Notes: generated by a model not told the origin, from the sequence alone. DNA of 64,000 bases from Comamonas sp. KCTC 72670 (GCA_014656495.1 BNCN01000014.1:1-64000), one strand, 5' to 3'. Shown: positions 46,538 through 55,373, numbered from the stretch's first letter. Translations and numbers: made by a program.

Positions 46538-47797
46538 CTACTCGGGTCGGCGCTTGCCGTGCGTGCGGGCATGCCGCCCGGGGGCCTGGTCCGTCGTGCG
46601 CTTCGACTGGCCGTGGTCCTTCTGCGGAGGCCCCGGGTCTTTCTGGGCCGCGAGGAAGTGCTCCCACGCCTCCTTGAAGACGGGGTCCTCGCGCGGCACG
46701 GGGACGCGGGGAATCTCCGAGCGCATCACGTGCTCGATGCGCGTGATGGCCTGGCCCTCGCGCGTGGTGGCGAAGGTGGAGGCGATGCCACTCGCCGCCG
46801 CGCGGGCGGTGCGGCCAATGCGGTGCACGTAGTCCTCAGGCGCGTGGGGCAGGTCGTAGTTGATGACGTGGCCCACGTCCTCCACATCGAGCCCGCGCGC
46901 CGCGATGTCCGTGGCGACGAGGCAGCGGTAGGTGCCATCGCGGAAGCCGTCCATCGCCTGCTTGCGCTGGTTCTGCGTGCGGTCCGCGTGCAGCACCCCG
47001 GTCCGGTGCCCCGCGCGCTGCAGCGCCCGCTGCACCTTGTCCGCGCGCTCCTTCGCCCGGGTGAACACCAGCGCCGTCTTCGAGTCCTGCGCCAGGAGCG
47101 TGAGCAACAGCGGCGTCTTCTCCTCGGGGCGGAGGAAGTACAGGCGTTGCTCGGCGCGCTCGGCGGGCGTGCCGCTGCGGGTGACCTCGAGGCGAACGGG
47201 GTTGTACAGCCGGCCCCGGGCGAAGCGGCTGACGTCTGGCCCGAGCGTCGCGGAGAACAGCAGGTTCTGCTTGCGCCGGGGGAGGAGGGCGAAGATGCGC
47301 TCCAACTGCGGCAGGAAGCCCATGTCGAGCATCCGGTCCGCTTCGTCGAGGACGAGCGCCTCCAGCTTGGGGAAGGTGACGGAGGCGTTCTCCATCAAGT
47401 CCACCAGCCGGCCCGGGGTGGCGACGACGAAGGAGGGGTAGGTCTTGAGCGCCTCGACCTGACGCCCCATGTCCTCTCCGCCAATGACGGTGGTGTGCGT
47501 GAGGCGGCGAGGCTCGGCGAAGAAGCGCACGGGCTCGGCGATCTGCTGCACCAGCTCCCGCGTGGGCGCGAGCACCAGCGCGACGGTGCCCTTCTTCCCC
47601 GCGAGGCGCTCCACCAGGGGGACGACGTACGCGGCCGTCTTGCCCGTCCCGGTGGCCGCGCAGCCGATGACGTCCCGGCCGGCGAGCGCTGGAGGGATGG
47701 CCTGCTGCTGAATGGGTGTGGGCTGCGTGAAACGTGCGCGCCGGAGGGCGCCGAGCGTCTCCCGCGAGAGGCCCAGTTGTTCGAAGGTGTCGCTCAC
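46538..47797 (-). CDS. DEAD-box RNA helicase, RhlE-like
   Basis: This 419-residue protein shows the ordered DEAD-box motifs: Q motif (FTQPTPIQQQAIP), Walker A (AATGTGKT), PTRELVQQI, LDEADRML, SAT (LFSATL), and the second RecA domain with VATDIAARGLDV and HRIGRTARA. A short basic C-terminal tail ends it. The length is that of the core RhlE group without long extensions. It unwinds short RNA duplexes, typically in ribosome assembly or cold adaptation. It is divergent from the PIN gene. Confidence 0.92.
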   Translation of the reverse strand: MSDTFEQLGLSRETLGALRRARFTQPTPIQQQAIPPALAGRDVIGCAATGTGKTAAYVVPLVERLAGKKGTVALVLAPTRELVQQIAEPVRFFAEPRRLTHTTVIGGEDMGRQVEALKTYPSFVVATPGRLVDLMENASVTFPKLEALVLDEADRMLDMGFLPQLERIFALLPRRKQNLLFSATLGPDVSRFARGRLYNPVRLEVTRSGTPAERAEQRLYFLRPEEKTPLLLTLLAQDSKTALVFTRAKERADKVQRALQRAGHRTGVLHADRTQNQRKQAMDGFRDGTYRCLVATDIAARGLDVEDVGHVINYDLPHAPEDYVHRIGRTARAAASGIASTFATTREGQAITRIEHVMRSEIPRVPVPREDPVFKEAWEHFLAAQKDPGPPQKDHGQSKRTTDQAPGRHARTHGKRRPE

Positions 47798-47902
47798 GGC
47801 CCCCGGGGTACCACGTCAGCGGGCCTCGTGGGAAAGGGCCTCGACATGGCGCCGTGCTTCCCGAGGACCGCGAGGGCATGATGGTCCGGCCTGGAACGCC
47901 CG

Positions 47903-48376
47903 ATGCCCCCTGCCGCCACGCCTCCGTCCGATATGTCACTGCCCGTGGTGCTCGACACCAACGTGGTCCTGGACCTGTACGTGTTCGATGACCCGTACAC
48001 CCGCCCGCTGGGCGCCGCGCTGGAATCCGGCGCGCTCACCGCCTGGACGGACGAGGAGACGCTGGCCGAGCTGGGCTACGTGCTGGCCTCCCGGAACTTC
48101 CAACCCGGGCTGGCCGCGCCCACGCGCACCGCCGCGTTCGAACGCTACCGGGCTTGGGTTCGCATGGCGCCCGGCCCGGGCTCAGCACCCGAGCTGACGC
48201 TGCCGCGCTGCAGGGACCGGGATGACCAGAAGTTCCTGCGGCTGGCCGCGCGAGCCGGCGCCGCGTGGTTGGTGAGCAAGGACAAGCGGGTGCTCTCCAT
48301 GGCGGACCGTGCGGGCTTGCCGTTCCTCATCCTCACGCCACGGCAGGCCGTGCTGCGCATACCTCCCAAGGGGTAG
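47903..48376 (+). CDS. PIN-domain putative nuclease (no partner antitoxin)
   Basis: This 157-residue protein has the PIN-fold acidic residues: VVLDTNVVLDLY near the start, EETLAELGYVL, and RDRDDQKFLRLA with VSKDKRVLSM. It belongs to the group usually labelled PIN-family toxin component. An ATG at 47903 or 47933 may be used. No small antitoxin gene lies directly upstream (105-bp gap) or downstream (59 bp), so it is an orphan and may act as a housekeeping RNase rather than a toxin. Confidence 0.82.
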   Translation: MPPAATPPSDMSLPVVLDTNVVLDLYVFDDPYTRPLGAALESGALTAWTDEETLAELGYVLASRNFQPGLAAPTRTAAFERYRAWVRMAPGPGSAPELTLPRCRDRDDQKFLRLAARAGAAWLVSKDKRVLSMADRAGLPFLILTPRQAVLRIPPKG

Positions 48377-48435
48377 ATACAGATTCACGGGGCCGGCACA
48401 TCTTGCGTGGCGAGTTGCGCAGGCACTCGAACCCC

Positions 48436-49074
48436 ATGCGAGAGAACATGTTCCGGATTGCGATGGCCGTGATGCTGGCCCTGACCGTCTTCGTTGGTTG
48501 CGGCGGGGCGGACGATGACAACCCAGGCACACCCCAGAAGGTGAGCTGCGACGCGCGGAACTGCGCGGGGTGCTGTCTCAACAACGTCTGCCAGACGGGC
48601 ACGACGGCGGCCGCGTGTGGCAAGGAAGGCGCCTCGTGCCGGGCCTGTGGCGGCGCCCAGGTGTGCAAGGTGGACCAGACCTGTGGGGTGGACCCGAACG
48701 GTGTCTGGCGCGTGCAGCCCGTCTCCGCGCAAATCGCCGCGACCAACAATGGCTCGTCATGGGACGTGGGCGGCTCGCCCCCGGATGTCTTCGTCCGGAT
48801 GCTGTGCCCGGGCGCCACGGCCGTCGTGGAGACCGCGATAGCGGAGAGCTTCAACCCTACGTGGTCAACGGGAGGATGCGAGGCGCGGGCGGGCCTCCTG
48901 TTGGCGGAGCCCTGGGTATTTCGGCTGTGGGATCATGACACCACGGTGAATGACACCATCACCGACGAACTCCGGTTCCAGTTCACCGAGCAGCACTTCG
49001 CCGCGGGCACGGTGACGTTCCAGGCGTCGGGCGGCATGACGTCGCTGACGGTGCAGCTCCAGAAGCAGCCCTGA
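48436..49074 (+). CDS. Cysteine-rich lipoprotein with C2-like beta domain
   Basis: The 212-residue protein starts at the ATG at 48436 (MRENMFRIAM). The signal peptide reaches FVGC (Cys22). A cysteine-rich segment (about 34-75: CDARNCAGCCLNNVC, then CRACGGAQVC) resembles the Cys modules of myxobacterial lipoproteins. The C-terminal 130 residues, with SPPDVFVRM, NPTW and FRLWDHDTTVNDTI, look like a C2-type beta sandwich with Asp loops that may bind calcium. The function is unknown; a surface-binding role is inferred. Confidence 0.75.
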   Translation: MRENMFRIAMAVMLALTVFVGCGGADDDNPGTPQKVSCDARNCAGCCLNNVCQTGTTAAACGKEGASCRACGGAQVCKVDQTCGVDPNGVWRVQPVSAQIAATNNGSSWDVGGSPPDVFVRMLCPGATAVVETAIAESFNPTWSTGGCEARAGLLLAEPWVFRLWDHDTTVNDTITDELRFQFTEQHFAAGTVTFQASGGMTSLTVQLQKQP

Positions 49075-49094
49075 GCGTTGGGCTGAAGGGCTCA

Positions 49095-49126
49095 CGGCGG
49101 ACCCGGACGCGATGCCCGGGCCCGCC
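49095..49126. terminator. Hairpin between convergent genes
   Basis: GGCGGACCCGG (49095-49105) pairs with CCGGGCCCGCC (49116-49126) with one mismatch, between the C2-like lipoprotein stop and the glycan-binding gene stop. There is no U-run, so it is at best a rho-aided or bidirectional end. Confidence 0.4.
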
Positions 49127-49134
49127 GACGTGCA

Positions 49135-50658
49135 TCAGGCCTTGGTCGCGGGGCTGTAGCGCAGGACGAGGACCCGGTCGTCATTGACGAGGAAGGTGGT
49201 GATGGCCGTCGGGCTGGCCTTGCCGTTCACCTCGCCCCAGTCGATGACGTGGAAGCGGAGGAAGAAGGCGCCCTCCATCACGCTGTCCTCGATGTCGCTC
49301 GTGATGACGACGTCCGCCTTCTCGCCCGCGTAGGTGACGAGCGTCTGGCGGAACCGGTACCAGGATTCACGGCTGCCGGAGAGCTCGGACTGGCCGCGCA
49401 GGAACGCGGTGGGACGGGCCAGTGAGCCCAGGAGGAAGTCGCCACCCGTCAGCTGGTGCTTGAGGCGCTCGTCCGGGGGGAGGTTGGGCTCGTAGCAGCC
49501 CAGGCACTCGCCCTCGCAACTGCAATCGTTGTTGCCGGCCTTGCCCGTCGCCTTGCGGCGCTTCTCGCATTGGCTGATGCACGTCTTGGCCTTCTGGGCC
49601 GCGGCCTTGCTCACCTTCTCCAAGGTTGCCAGCATCTTCGCCTGGCTCGCATCCGCCTCGAAGAAGGAGGCGTCTCCCAGGTGGAGCAGCCCGGCGATAC
49701 GGACCAGGCCGTTGCTCTCCATGGCGGAGAGGGCTGTCTTCGCCGAGGCCGCCTGGGAGCCCAGCTGCGCCGGCTTGACGCGCGTCCACTTCGCGCGCGC
49801 TTCGGACTCCATCCCCTCGTAGTCGAGGTTGACCCGGTCGAAGAGCTCGGCCGCCTTTTTCGCGCGTTCCAGCGCCGACGCGTAGCTGGCGTTCGCAGGG
49901 ACCGAGGCGAGGTGCCGCATGGAGTAGGTCTGGCCCCGTTGTTCCTCGTCGTCGGAGATGTCCCGCGAAAGCAGCGTCTTCACGCCATAGCGCGGCGCCC
50001 ACACCATCTTGGACGCGGTGCCGCTGCGGGCCGCCGCCTGCTTCCGCTCGAGCGCGAAGGTCCGGACCTGCTCGAAGGCCGCCGCCTCGGCCTCCGGCTT
50101 GTAGGGGTCTTCGCCCTCGACGTACACGCGCAGGTCGCTGAGGCAGGTGTCGTCGTAGGCCGTGCCGGGGTAGGTGGACACGAGCGTGAGCCGCACGCCA
50201 TGGACCTTGTTCGGGACGGGCAGGCGGACCTCCTGCCAGCCGAGCACGTCCTTCAGCTCCGTCTCCAGCGTGGTGCCCGTGACCTGGGCCCCCGTCTCGC
50301 CTTGCACGAGCGGCTCCAGCTTCACCTTGCGAGGCCGGGCGTTGGCGCGGAAGAGCTTCTCCGACTTCTGGAAGCCGTTGCGGATGAACAGGCGGTATGT
50401 CTTCGCGCGGCTGAGCTCCGGGCCCCACCACTCCAGGGCCTCGCCTTCGCCCCGGCCCTTGGCCCCTTCCACCCAGGCGGTGGCCGGGTCGTCGTCCGCC
50501 ACGTAGAGCGGCAGATAGTTCTGCTCGTGTTTGTTCCAGCCATTCTCCAGGAACGAGGAGGCCGTCACGCGGCGGGGATGCAGCCGGTTGGCGGAGCCCG
50601 CATCCGGCTCGAGCATGACGGGAGGCGCCGCGGCGAGGAGGAGCGACAGGAGAATCAT
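49135..50658 (-). CDS. Secreted protein with NADase-type glycan-binding domain
   Basis: This 507-residue protein has a short signal peptide (MILLSLLLAAAPP). It then carries a discoidin-like jelly-roll domain (about 30-180), with YLPLYVADDDPATAWVEGA and YDDTCLSDLRVYVEG, the form called the NADase-type glycan-binding domain. The remainder is helical, with several Cys in CISQCEKRRK and DCSCEGECLGC around 370-395 that may bind metal or form disulfides. It overlaps the cytochrome gene by 4 bp (ATGA), so the two are translated together. Its role is unknown; surface glycan binding is inferred. Confidence 0.78.
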   Translation of the reverse strand: MILLSLLLAAAPPVMLEPDAGSANRLHPRRVTASSFLENGWNKHEQNYLPLYVADDDPATAWVEGAKGRGEGEALEWWGPELSRAKTYRLFIRNGFQKSEKLFRANARPRKVKLEPLVQGETGAQVTGTTLETELKDVLGWQEVRLPVPNKVHGVRLTLVSTYPGTAYDDTCLSDLRVYVEGEDPYKPEAEAAAFEQVRTFALERKQAAARSGTASKMVWAPRYGVKTLLSRDISDDEEQRGQTYSMRHLASVPANASYASALERAKKAAELFDRVNLDYEGMESEARAKWTRVKPAQLGSQAASAKTALSAMESNGLVRIAGLLHLGDASFFEADASQAKMLATLEKVSKAAAQKAKTCISQCEKRRKATGKAGNNDCSCEGECLGCYEPNLPPDERLKHQLTGGDFLLGSLARPTAFLRGQSELSGSRESWYRFRQTLVTYAGEKADVVITSDIEDSVMEGAFFLRFHVIDWGEVNGKASPTAITTFLVNDDRVLVLRYSPATKA

Positions 50659-51659
50659 GGCTTGCGTCCCTTCGGGGTGTGTAACGGCGGGAGGGGTTGG
50701 AGCGGCGCGGCCCAGAGCACCAGCTGTGACAGCCCGGCTGGGTAGAGCCCCGAGACTTCCTGCTCGTGCGACACGAGGTGGTAGACGACGCGCGCGTACC
50801 GCGCCCCCCTTGGCAAGGGGACGCTGCGGGTCTCACCCGGCAGCAGCCGGGTGTCTTCCACCGCGCCCAGGTGGGGCAGGGGCTCGTGGGGCCACACGCG
50901 GACCTCCAGCTTGCGGCCGAAGGTGGCGATGGTGCGCGGCGCTTCGAAGAGGGGTTCGCCGGAGACCTCCACGCTCACCCAGCGCATGACGTCGCCGGTG
51001 GGGAAGGCATGGCCCACCTCGCGCGTGGAGATGCGCAGGGCCGCGCCGGCTTGCTCCACGCGAAGCGCGGCCTTGAGGGACTCGGTGCGCCGCGTGCCTC
51101 CGAAGCCGTGGTCTCCCCGGGGCATGTGGCAGGCCGTGCAATGCCGCGTCTCGCCGCGTTGGGCCCGCCAGCGGCGCCATTCGCCCACGGTGTCTTGTTG
51201 AAGCTGGGTGGACGACAGCCGCACCTGCTGGCCCGCGCTCGTCACCACGGGGAAGCCGAACTGGTGGCACCCCGCACAGGGCATGCCTTCGGCCCTGGCC
51301 TCGTCGCCCAGGGGGGCATGGCAGCCCGCGCAGGTGACGCCGTGCTCCTCGGGAGGACTGTCCTTGGGAAGCGGACCTCGCTCCAGGTTTCGCGCGAAGG
51401 GGGCATGGCATTGCACGCACCAGCCGGGCCGGTCCTCGGTCAACGCCATCTGGAAGACGTCATCCATGCGGGCGTTGGCGTGGCCGCTGTGTTGCCAGGA
51501 CTCCACCTGGGACGCATGGCACTCCGCGCAGCGCTGGACGCTCCAGTCGGGCAGGCCATGCGGCGCGGGCCCCGGCTCCATGGGCGCGGTGCCCTTGGGG
51601 AAGCGCGCGGTGGGGGCTGTGGCCAGCAGCGAACAGGTGAAGAGGACGAGCACGGACAC
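50655..51659 (-). CDS. Five-heme c-type cytochrome family protein
   Basis: This 334-residue protein begins with a short signal peptide (GTG at 51659). It carries five CxxCH heme sites, CAECH, CVQCH, CAGCH, CAGCH and CTACH, all in the N-terminal 180 residues. Those sites and extra His residues fit the multiheme cytochrome family (cytochrome c554/NrfB-like). The last 140 residues form a beta domain without heme sites. A periplasmic electron carrier is inferred; donor and acceptor are unknown. It overlaps the following glycan-binding gene by 4 bp and is divergent from the MDR gene, 53 bp away. Confidence 0.85.
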   Translation of the reverse strand: MSVLVLFTCSLLATAPTARFPKGTAPMEPGPAPHGLPDWSVQRCAECHASQVESWQHSGHANARMDDVFQMALTEDRPGWCVQCHAPFARNLERGPLPKDSPPEEHGVTCAGCHAPLGDEARAEGMPCAGCHQFGFPVVTSAGQQVRLSSTQLQQDTVGEWRRWRAQRGETRHCTACHMPRGDHGFGGTRRTESLKAALRVEQAGAALRISTREVGHAFPTGDVMRWVSVEVSGEPLFEAPRTIATFGRKLEVRVWPHEPLPHLGAVEDTRLLPGETRSVPLPRGARYARVVYHLVSHEQEVSGLYPAGLSQLVLWAAPLQPLPPLHTPKGRKP

Positions 51660-51712
51660 GGTGGACTCGCACTGTAGGCGTGATTGAAGGGCGCGCGGTA
51701 CAACTCCAGCCC

Positions 51713-52726
51713 ATGCATGCCTATGAGATTCAAGCAGGGTTCGGGTTGGACAAGCTGGTGCGCGTCGAACGGCCGGACCCGGTACCGGGCCCCATGCAGG
51801 TTCGGGTGCGCGTGAAGGCCACGAGCCTCAACTCGCGGGACCTGATGATGGTGGAGGGTCGTTACAACCCGCGTCAGAAGTTGCCGCTCGTGCCCAACTC
51901 GGATGCGGCGGGCGTGGTGGACGCTGTGGGGCCGGGTGTGACGCGCGTGAAGCCTGGCGACCGGGTGATGAGTCTCTTCGCGCAGGCGTGGAGCGCGGGA
52001 GAGCCCACGCGCGCCGCGCAGGTGAGCACGCTGGGCGGCCCGCTGGATGGGGGGCTCGCGGACACGGTGCTGCTGCATGAAGACGGCGCGGTGCCCACGC
52101 CCGCGTATCTGTCCGATGAAGAGGCGGCCACGCTCCCGTGCGCGGCGGTGACCGCCTGGAGCGCGCTCGTCACGCATGGCGCGCTCAAGGCGGGCGACAC
52201 CGTGTTGCTCCAGGGGACGGGCGGCGTGTCCATCTTCGCGCTGCAGATTGCCCGGCTGACGGGCGCGCGCATCCTCATCACCTCCAGCCGCGACGACAAA
52301 CTCGCGCGGGCCCGGAGCCTGGGTGCGCACGAGACGATCAACTACGTGACGACGCCGGACTGGGACAAGGCGGCGCGCGCGATGACTGGCGGCGTGGGCG
52401 TGGACCACGTGGTGGAGGTGGGGGGCGCTGGGACCTTCGAGAAGTCACTGCGCGCGGTGCGTCCCGGAGGCACGGTGTCTGTGATTGGGGTGCTCAGCGG
52501 TGGTGCCGGCGCCATGCCGTTGACGCCCATCCTCATGCAGAACCTGCGGGTGCAGGGCATCTTCGTGGGGCACCGTCAGGGGTTCGAGGCGCTCAACCGG
52601 GCCTTCTCCCTGCATCAGGTCCGCCCCGTGGTGGACCGGGTCTTCGCCTTCGATGAGGCGCGTGCCGCCTTCGAGCACCTCAAGAGCGGGGCGCACTTCG
52701 GCAAGGTGGTCATCCGGGTCGCTTGA
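51713..52726 (+). CDS. MDR-family alcohol dehydrogenase / quinone oxidoreductase (second copy)
   Basis: This 337-residue protein starts at the ATG at 51713. It has the same architecture as the gene at 13385-14395: GroES-like N-domain (LNSRDLMMVEGRY), then the Rossmann segment LQGTGGVSIFALQIARLTGA, then a short C-terminal return to the N-domain (SGAHFGKVVIRV). No structural-zinc Cys cluster is present. NAD(P)H-dependent reduction of an unknown carbonyl or quinone is inferred. The two copies lie 37 kb apart on opposite strands, so this is an old duplication or common family members rather than a recent tandem copy. Confidence 0.87.
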   Translation: MHAYEIQAGFGLDKLVRVERPDPVPGPMQVRVRVKATSLNSRDLMMVEGRYNPRQKLPLVPNSDAAGVVDAVGPGVTRVKPGDRVMSLFAQAWSAGEPTRAAQVSTLGGPLDGGLADTVLLHEDGAVPTPAYLSDEEAATLPCAAVTAWSALVTHGALKAGDTVLLQGTGGVSIFALQIARLTGARILITSSRDDKLARARSLGAHETINYVTTPDWDKAARAMTGGVGVDHVVEVGGAGTFEKSLRAVRPGGTVSVIGVLSGGAGAMPLTPILMQNLRVQGIFVGHRQGFEALNRAFSLHQVRPVVDRVFAFDEARAAFEHLKSGAHFGKVVIRVA

Positions 52727-52772
52727 GACCGGCTGTGACTCTCCGCGACACATCTGTTTTTGCACGCCCCCT

Positions 52773-52796
52773 GTTCACCTGGTGTGAACACAGGTG
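52773..52796. promoter_or_regulatory. Overlapping palindromes upstream of the 74-residue protein
   Basis: GTTCAC-N5-GTGAAC spans 52773-52789, and CACCTG (52776-52781) is matched by CAGGTG (52791-52796). The two overlapping inverted repeats sit 42-65 bp before the start of the small gene, a typical operator position. No regulator gene lies nearby. TTGCAC at 52760 may be a -35 element. Confidence 0.45.
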
Positions 52797-52837
52797 TATT
52801 GTTTCAATGTCGCTTCAGCGACAGAGGGGGAGTCCAC

Positions 52838-53062
52838 ATGAGCGCAGGGAAGATCATCGTTGAGCTTGGCAAGATCATTGGCGGTGGCGTCGCTTACGAC
52901 GTCATCAAGGAGGGGGCCAAGGCGGTGAAGGACAAGGCCTGGGAAGGGCACGACCCGAACAAGCGTCCGTCGCCCCAGCCCGCGCCCACGCGGCCCAAGC
53001 CTCCCGAGAAGGCGCCGCCGGCGAAGGCGCCTGTCGCGGGGCCTCGTCCCAAGCCCCGGTGA
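52838..53062 (+). CDS. Small two-part protein: helical Gly/Val/Lys head, Pro/Lys tail
   Basis: This 74-residue protein starts at the ATG at 52838, preceded by a strong GAGGGGGAG. The first 36 residues, SAGKIIVELGKIIGGGVAYD and on to a Lys/Glu/Ala helix, look like an amphipathic helical region with a GGG hinge. The last 36 residues are almost only Pro, Lys, Ala and Arg. There is no signal peptide. I recognise no family. The Gly-containing amphipathic head recalls small membrane-active peptides, but that is speculation. The gene has its own palindromic upstream site. Confidence 0.65.
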   Translation: MSAGKIIVELGKIIGGGVAYDVIKEGAKAVKDKAWEGHDPNKRPSPQPAPTRPKPPEKAPPAKAPVAGPRPKPR

Positions 53063-53288
53063 GCGCTTCCGCTTCATCCGCCGTGGAGTGCCGCGCCTGA
53101 CCTGCGCAGTGGGTGAGCTGGACCGCGATATCGGTCCAGCCGCCAGTGCCAAGGCCCGCGTTTCCATGGGAGGCGCTGAACCGGCACGTTGCTTCAGCGC
53201 GCTGCTTCACACCCGCGCTTCCACGGGGGCGCAGCGACATCGCCGCGCCTCGCCCGTGTGCCGGATGTTCCGGACCACGCGCCTGGGC

Positions 53289-55373
53289 TCAGGAGCCTGT
53301 CTCGTGGGGACCCGGCTCGGAGGACGACGCCGGGCGCGCGACATAGGAGACCTGGGGGCCCGCCGCGCGTGCATTGCGTGCGCCGCCGCGTCCCTGCTGG
53401 GGGCGCTGTTGCCTGGGCCCCCCTGCGTTGTTGCCCGAGTTCCCCTGCCGGGGCTCCCGGACCACGTTGGGAGGAGGCTCCGAGGTCATGCCGACCGCGG
53501 GGCGCGTCTCGACCCTGGGCTGCTGCCTTCCGTTGGGGCCGCCGCGCCGGTCGTTGCGCTCGGGACGCGCCCCGTTTCCGCGCGGCCCCTGATCCGAGGG
53601 TGAGGTGAAGGCCCCGCCGGATGCATCACCGCGTGGGGGACGGCCATTTCCGCCCGGGCGCGGGTCGTTCTGCCGCGAGTCTCCCGCCGCGCCGCGGCCT
53701 TGATACGGCTCGCTCGCTCCCGTGCGCGGGTCGTTGCGGCCAGGGCGTCCGGGGCCACCGTTCCCGAAGCGCTGCTCGCCAGGACCGGAACGCCCAGGGC
53801 CACCCGCACGCTGTTCATTCGGGCCCGAGCGCCGGCCGCCGCCCGAGCGCTGCTCATTCGGACCGGACCGCTCAGGTCCTTCCGCACGCTGCTCATTCGG
53901 GCCCGAGCGCCCGGGGCCACCATTGCTCGCGCTGAAGCGACCGGGACCGTTGCCGTCCGAACGCTGCTCGGCAGGACCGGAACGCCCAGGGCCACCCGCA
54001 CGCTGTTCGTTCGGGCCCGAGCGCCGGCCTCCGCCCGAACGCTGCTCATTCGGACCGGAGCGCTCAGGTCCGTCCGAACGCTGCTCATTCGGGCCCGCGC
54101 GCCCAGGGCCACCGTTGCTCGCGCTGAATCGACCGGGACCGTTGCCGCCCGCGCGCTGCTCATTCGGCGCTCCGCGGCCAGGGGCGCCATTGTTCGGCCC
54201 GGCTCGCCCCGGACCACCCGGACGCTGCTCGTTCGGACCGGGCCGCCCAGGGCCGCCACTTCCCGCGCGCTGCTCGTTGGGACCTGTGCGCCCAGCGCCA
54301 CCCGCGCGCTGGCCATTGGGGGCAGGGCGCGAGGCGTTCCCACCGCCTCCCCCCCGCGGCGGCGGCCTGCCGCCACCGAAGCCACGATTCCGGCCACCCC
54401 GGGGCGGCGGCGCCGCCACGGCCGGCTTGCCGCGCTCACCACCGCCCTGGCGCAGCACCAGCGCTTCCAATTCACGAAGCTCGGCCTCGGCGGCCTCTTC
54501 GGGCGTCATGTCACGCGCGGGCGCCGCCAACTCCACCGGCGCGGGCTCGGGGACGAAGACCTCCTCGCGCGGTGCCCGGACGTTCTGCCCACGCGGGCCG
54601 CCACGGCCGTTGCGCCGAGCCCCTTCCCGGAAGTTGCCCGACGGCGTGAAGTCCGGCGTCAGCTCCCGCCGGACATAGGCATTCCAGATCTCCGCCGTGT
54701 CGCCCGCGGCGTCGAACAACGCGGGCGCGGTGGCGGCGAGGAAGTTGCGGACGTTGTCCAGGTCGCGCCGGAAGTAGAACTCCGCGCGGTTGTTCCGTGC
54801 AGCCGCCACCGTCTGCGGGAAGTCGATGATGGTGGGCCCCTGATAGCTCATCAGGATGTTGTACGGAGACAGGTCGCCGTGGATGAGGTCGGCGCACAGC
54901 ATGTTGATGACCTGTCCGCGCAGGTCCACGTACATCGCCTGGGCTTCCTCGGCCGTCCGGGGGGGGGCCTCCACCATGCGCGGTGCGGGGTGGCCTTCCG
55001 GATCCAGCACCACCTCCATGAGGAGGATGCCCTCGTAGAACATCACCGGCGTGGGCACGCGCACGCCCTGGGCGTGCAGCTTGTAGAGCGAGTCCGACTC
55101 GGCGCTCTTCCAGGCGTCCTCGGCGGCGTTCTGCCCGAAGCGGCTGCCCTTCTCCATGGCGCGGCGCGTGCGCGAATTGCGCACCTCGCGGCCTTCCCGG
55201 TAGCCCGCGTTGTTGCGGAAGTTCCGCTCGTGGCGCTCCTTGTACAGCTTGGCCGCGACCACCTGTCCGGCATGCTGAACCAGCCATACCTCCGCTTCCT
55301 TGCCCGTCTTCAACTGGCCGATGATGGCTTCAATGATGCCGTCAGCCAGGAGGGTCTCTAGCGAGTCATTCAT
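53289..55373 (-). CDS. RIO-type serine kinase with long Arg/Gly/Pro/Asn repeat tail
   Basis: The protein is 694 residues from the ATG at 55373. The kinase part (about 1-235) has the RIO motifs: EAEVWLVQHAGQ for the nucleotide loop, AAKLYKERH for the Lys, catalytic LIHGDLSPYNILM (Asp167) and metal-binding IIDFPQ (Asp184). From about 240 on, the protein is low-complexity Gly/Pro/Arg/Asn/Gln/Ser with GPNEQR-like units, including an exact-length 64-residue duplication. RIO kinases act in ribosome assembly; the tail resembles RGG-type RNA-binding regions. It is cytoplasmic and divergent from the histone-like/EF-hand gene. Confidence 0.87.
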   Translation of the reverse strand: MNDSLETLLADGIIEAIIGQLKTGKEAEVWLVQHAGQVVAAKLYKERHERNFRNNAGYREGREVRNSRTRRAMEKGSRFGQNAAEDAWKSAESDSLYKLHAQGVRVPTPVMFYEGILLMEVVLDPEGHPAPRMVEAPPRTAEEAQAMYVDLRGQVINMLCADLIHGDLSPYNILMSYQGPTIIDFPQTVAAARNNRAEFYFRRDLDNVRNFLAATAPALFDAAGDTAEIWNAYVRRELTPDFTPSGNFREGARRNGRGGPRGQNVRAPREEVFVPEPAPVELAAPARDMTPEEAAEAELRELEALVLRQGGGERGKPAVAAPPPRGGRNRGFGGGRPPPRGGGGGNASRPAPNGQRAGGAGRTGPNEQRAGSGGPGRPGPNEQRPGGPGRAGPNNGAPGRGAPNEQRAGGNGPGRFSASNGGPGRAGPNEQRSDGPERSGPNEQRSGGGRRSGPNEQRAGGPGRSGPAEQRSDGNGPGRFSASNGGPGRSGPNEQRAEGPERSGPNEQRSGGGRRSGPNEQRAGGPGRSGPGEQRFGNGGPGRPGRNDPRTGASEPYQGRGAAGDSRQNDPRPGGNGRPPRGDASGGAFTSPSDQGPRGNGARPERNDRRGGPNGRQQPRVETRPAVGMTSEPPPNVVREPRQGNSGNNAGGPRQQRPQQGRGGARNARAAGPQVSYVARPASSSEPGPHETGS
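53780..54163. repeat. 192-bp tandem duplication inside the RIO kinase tail
   Basis: Two adjoining copies of a 192-bp unit (53780-53971 and 53972-54163) encode 64 residues each. CAGGACCGGAACGCCCAGGG opens both. They differ by scattered substitutions. Shorter GPNEQR-type units flank them on both sides. The unit is a multiple of three, so the frame is preserved. Confidence 0.8.

Noticed and set aside
47903-48376. Toxin-antitoxin module
   Set aside because: The PIN gene has no small partner gene on either side, so only an orphan PIN protein can be claimed.
53780-54163. CRISPR-like repeat array
   Set aside because: The repeats are in frame within the RIO kinase tail, with no unique spacers and no cas genes in the window.
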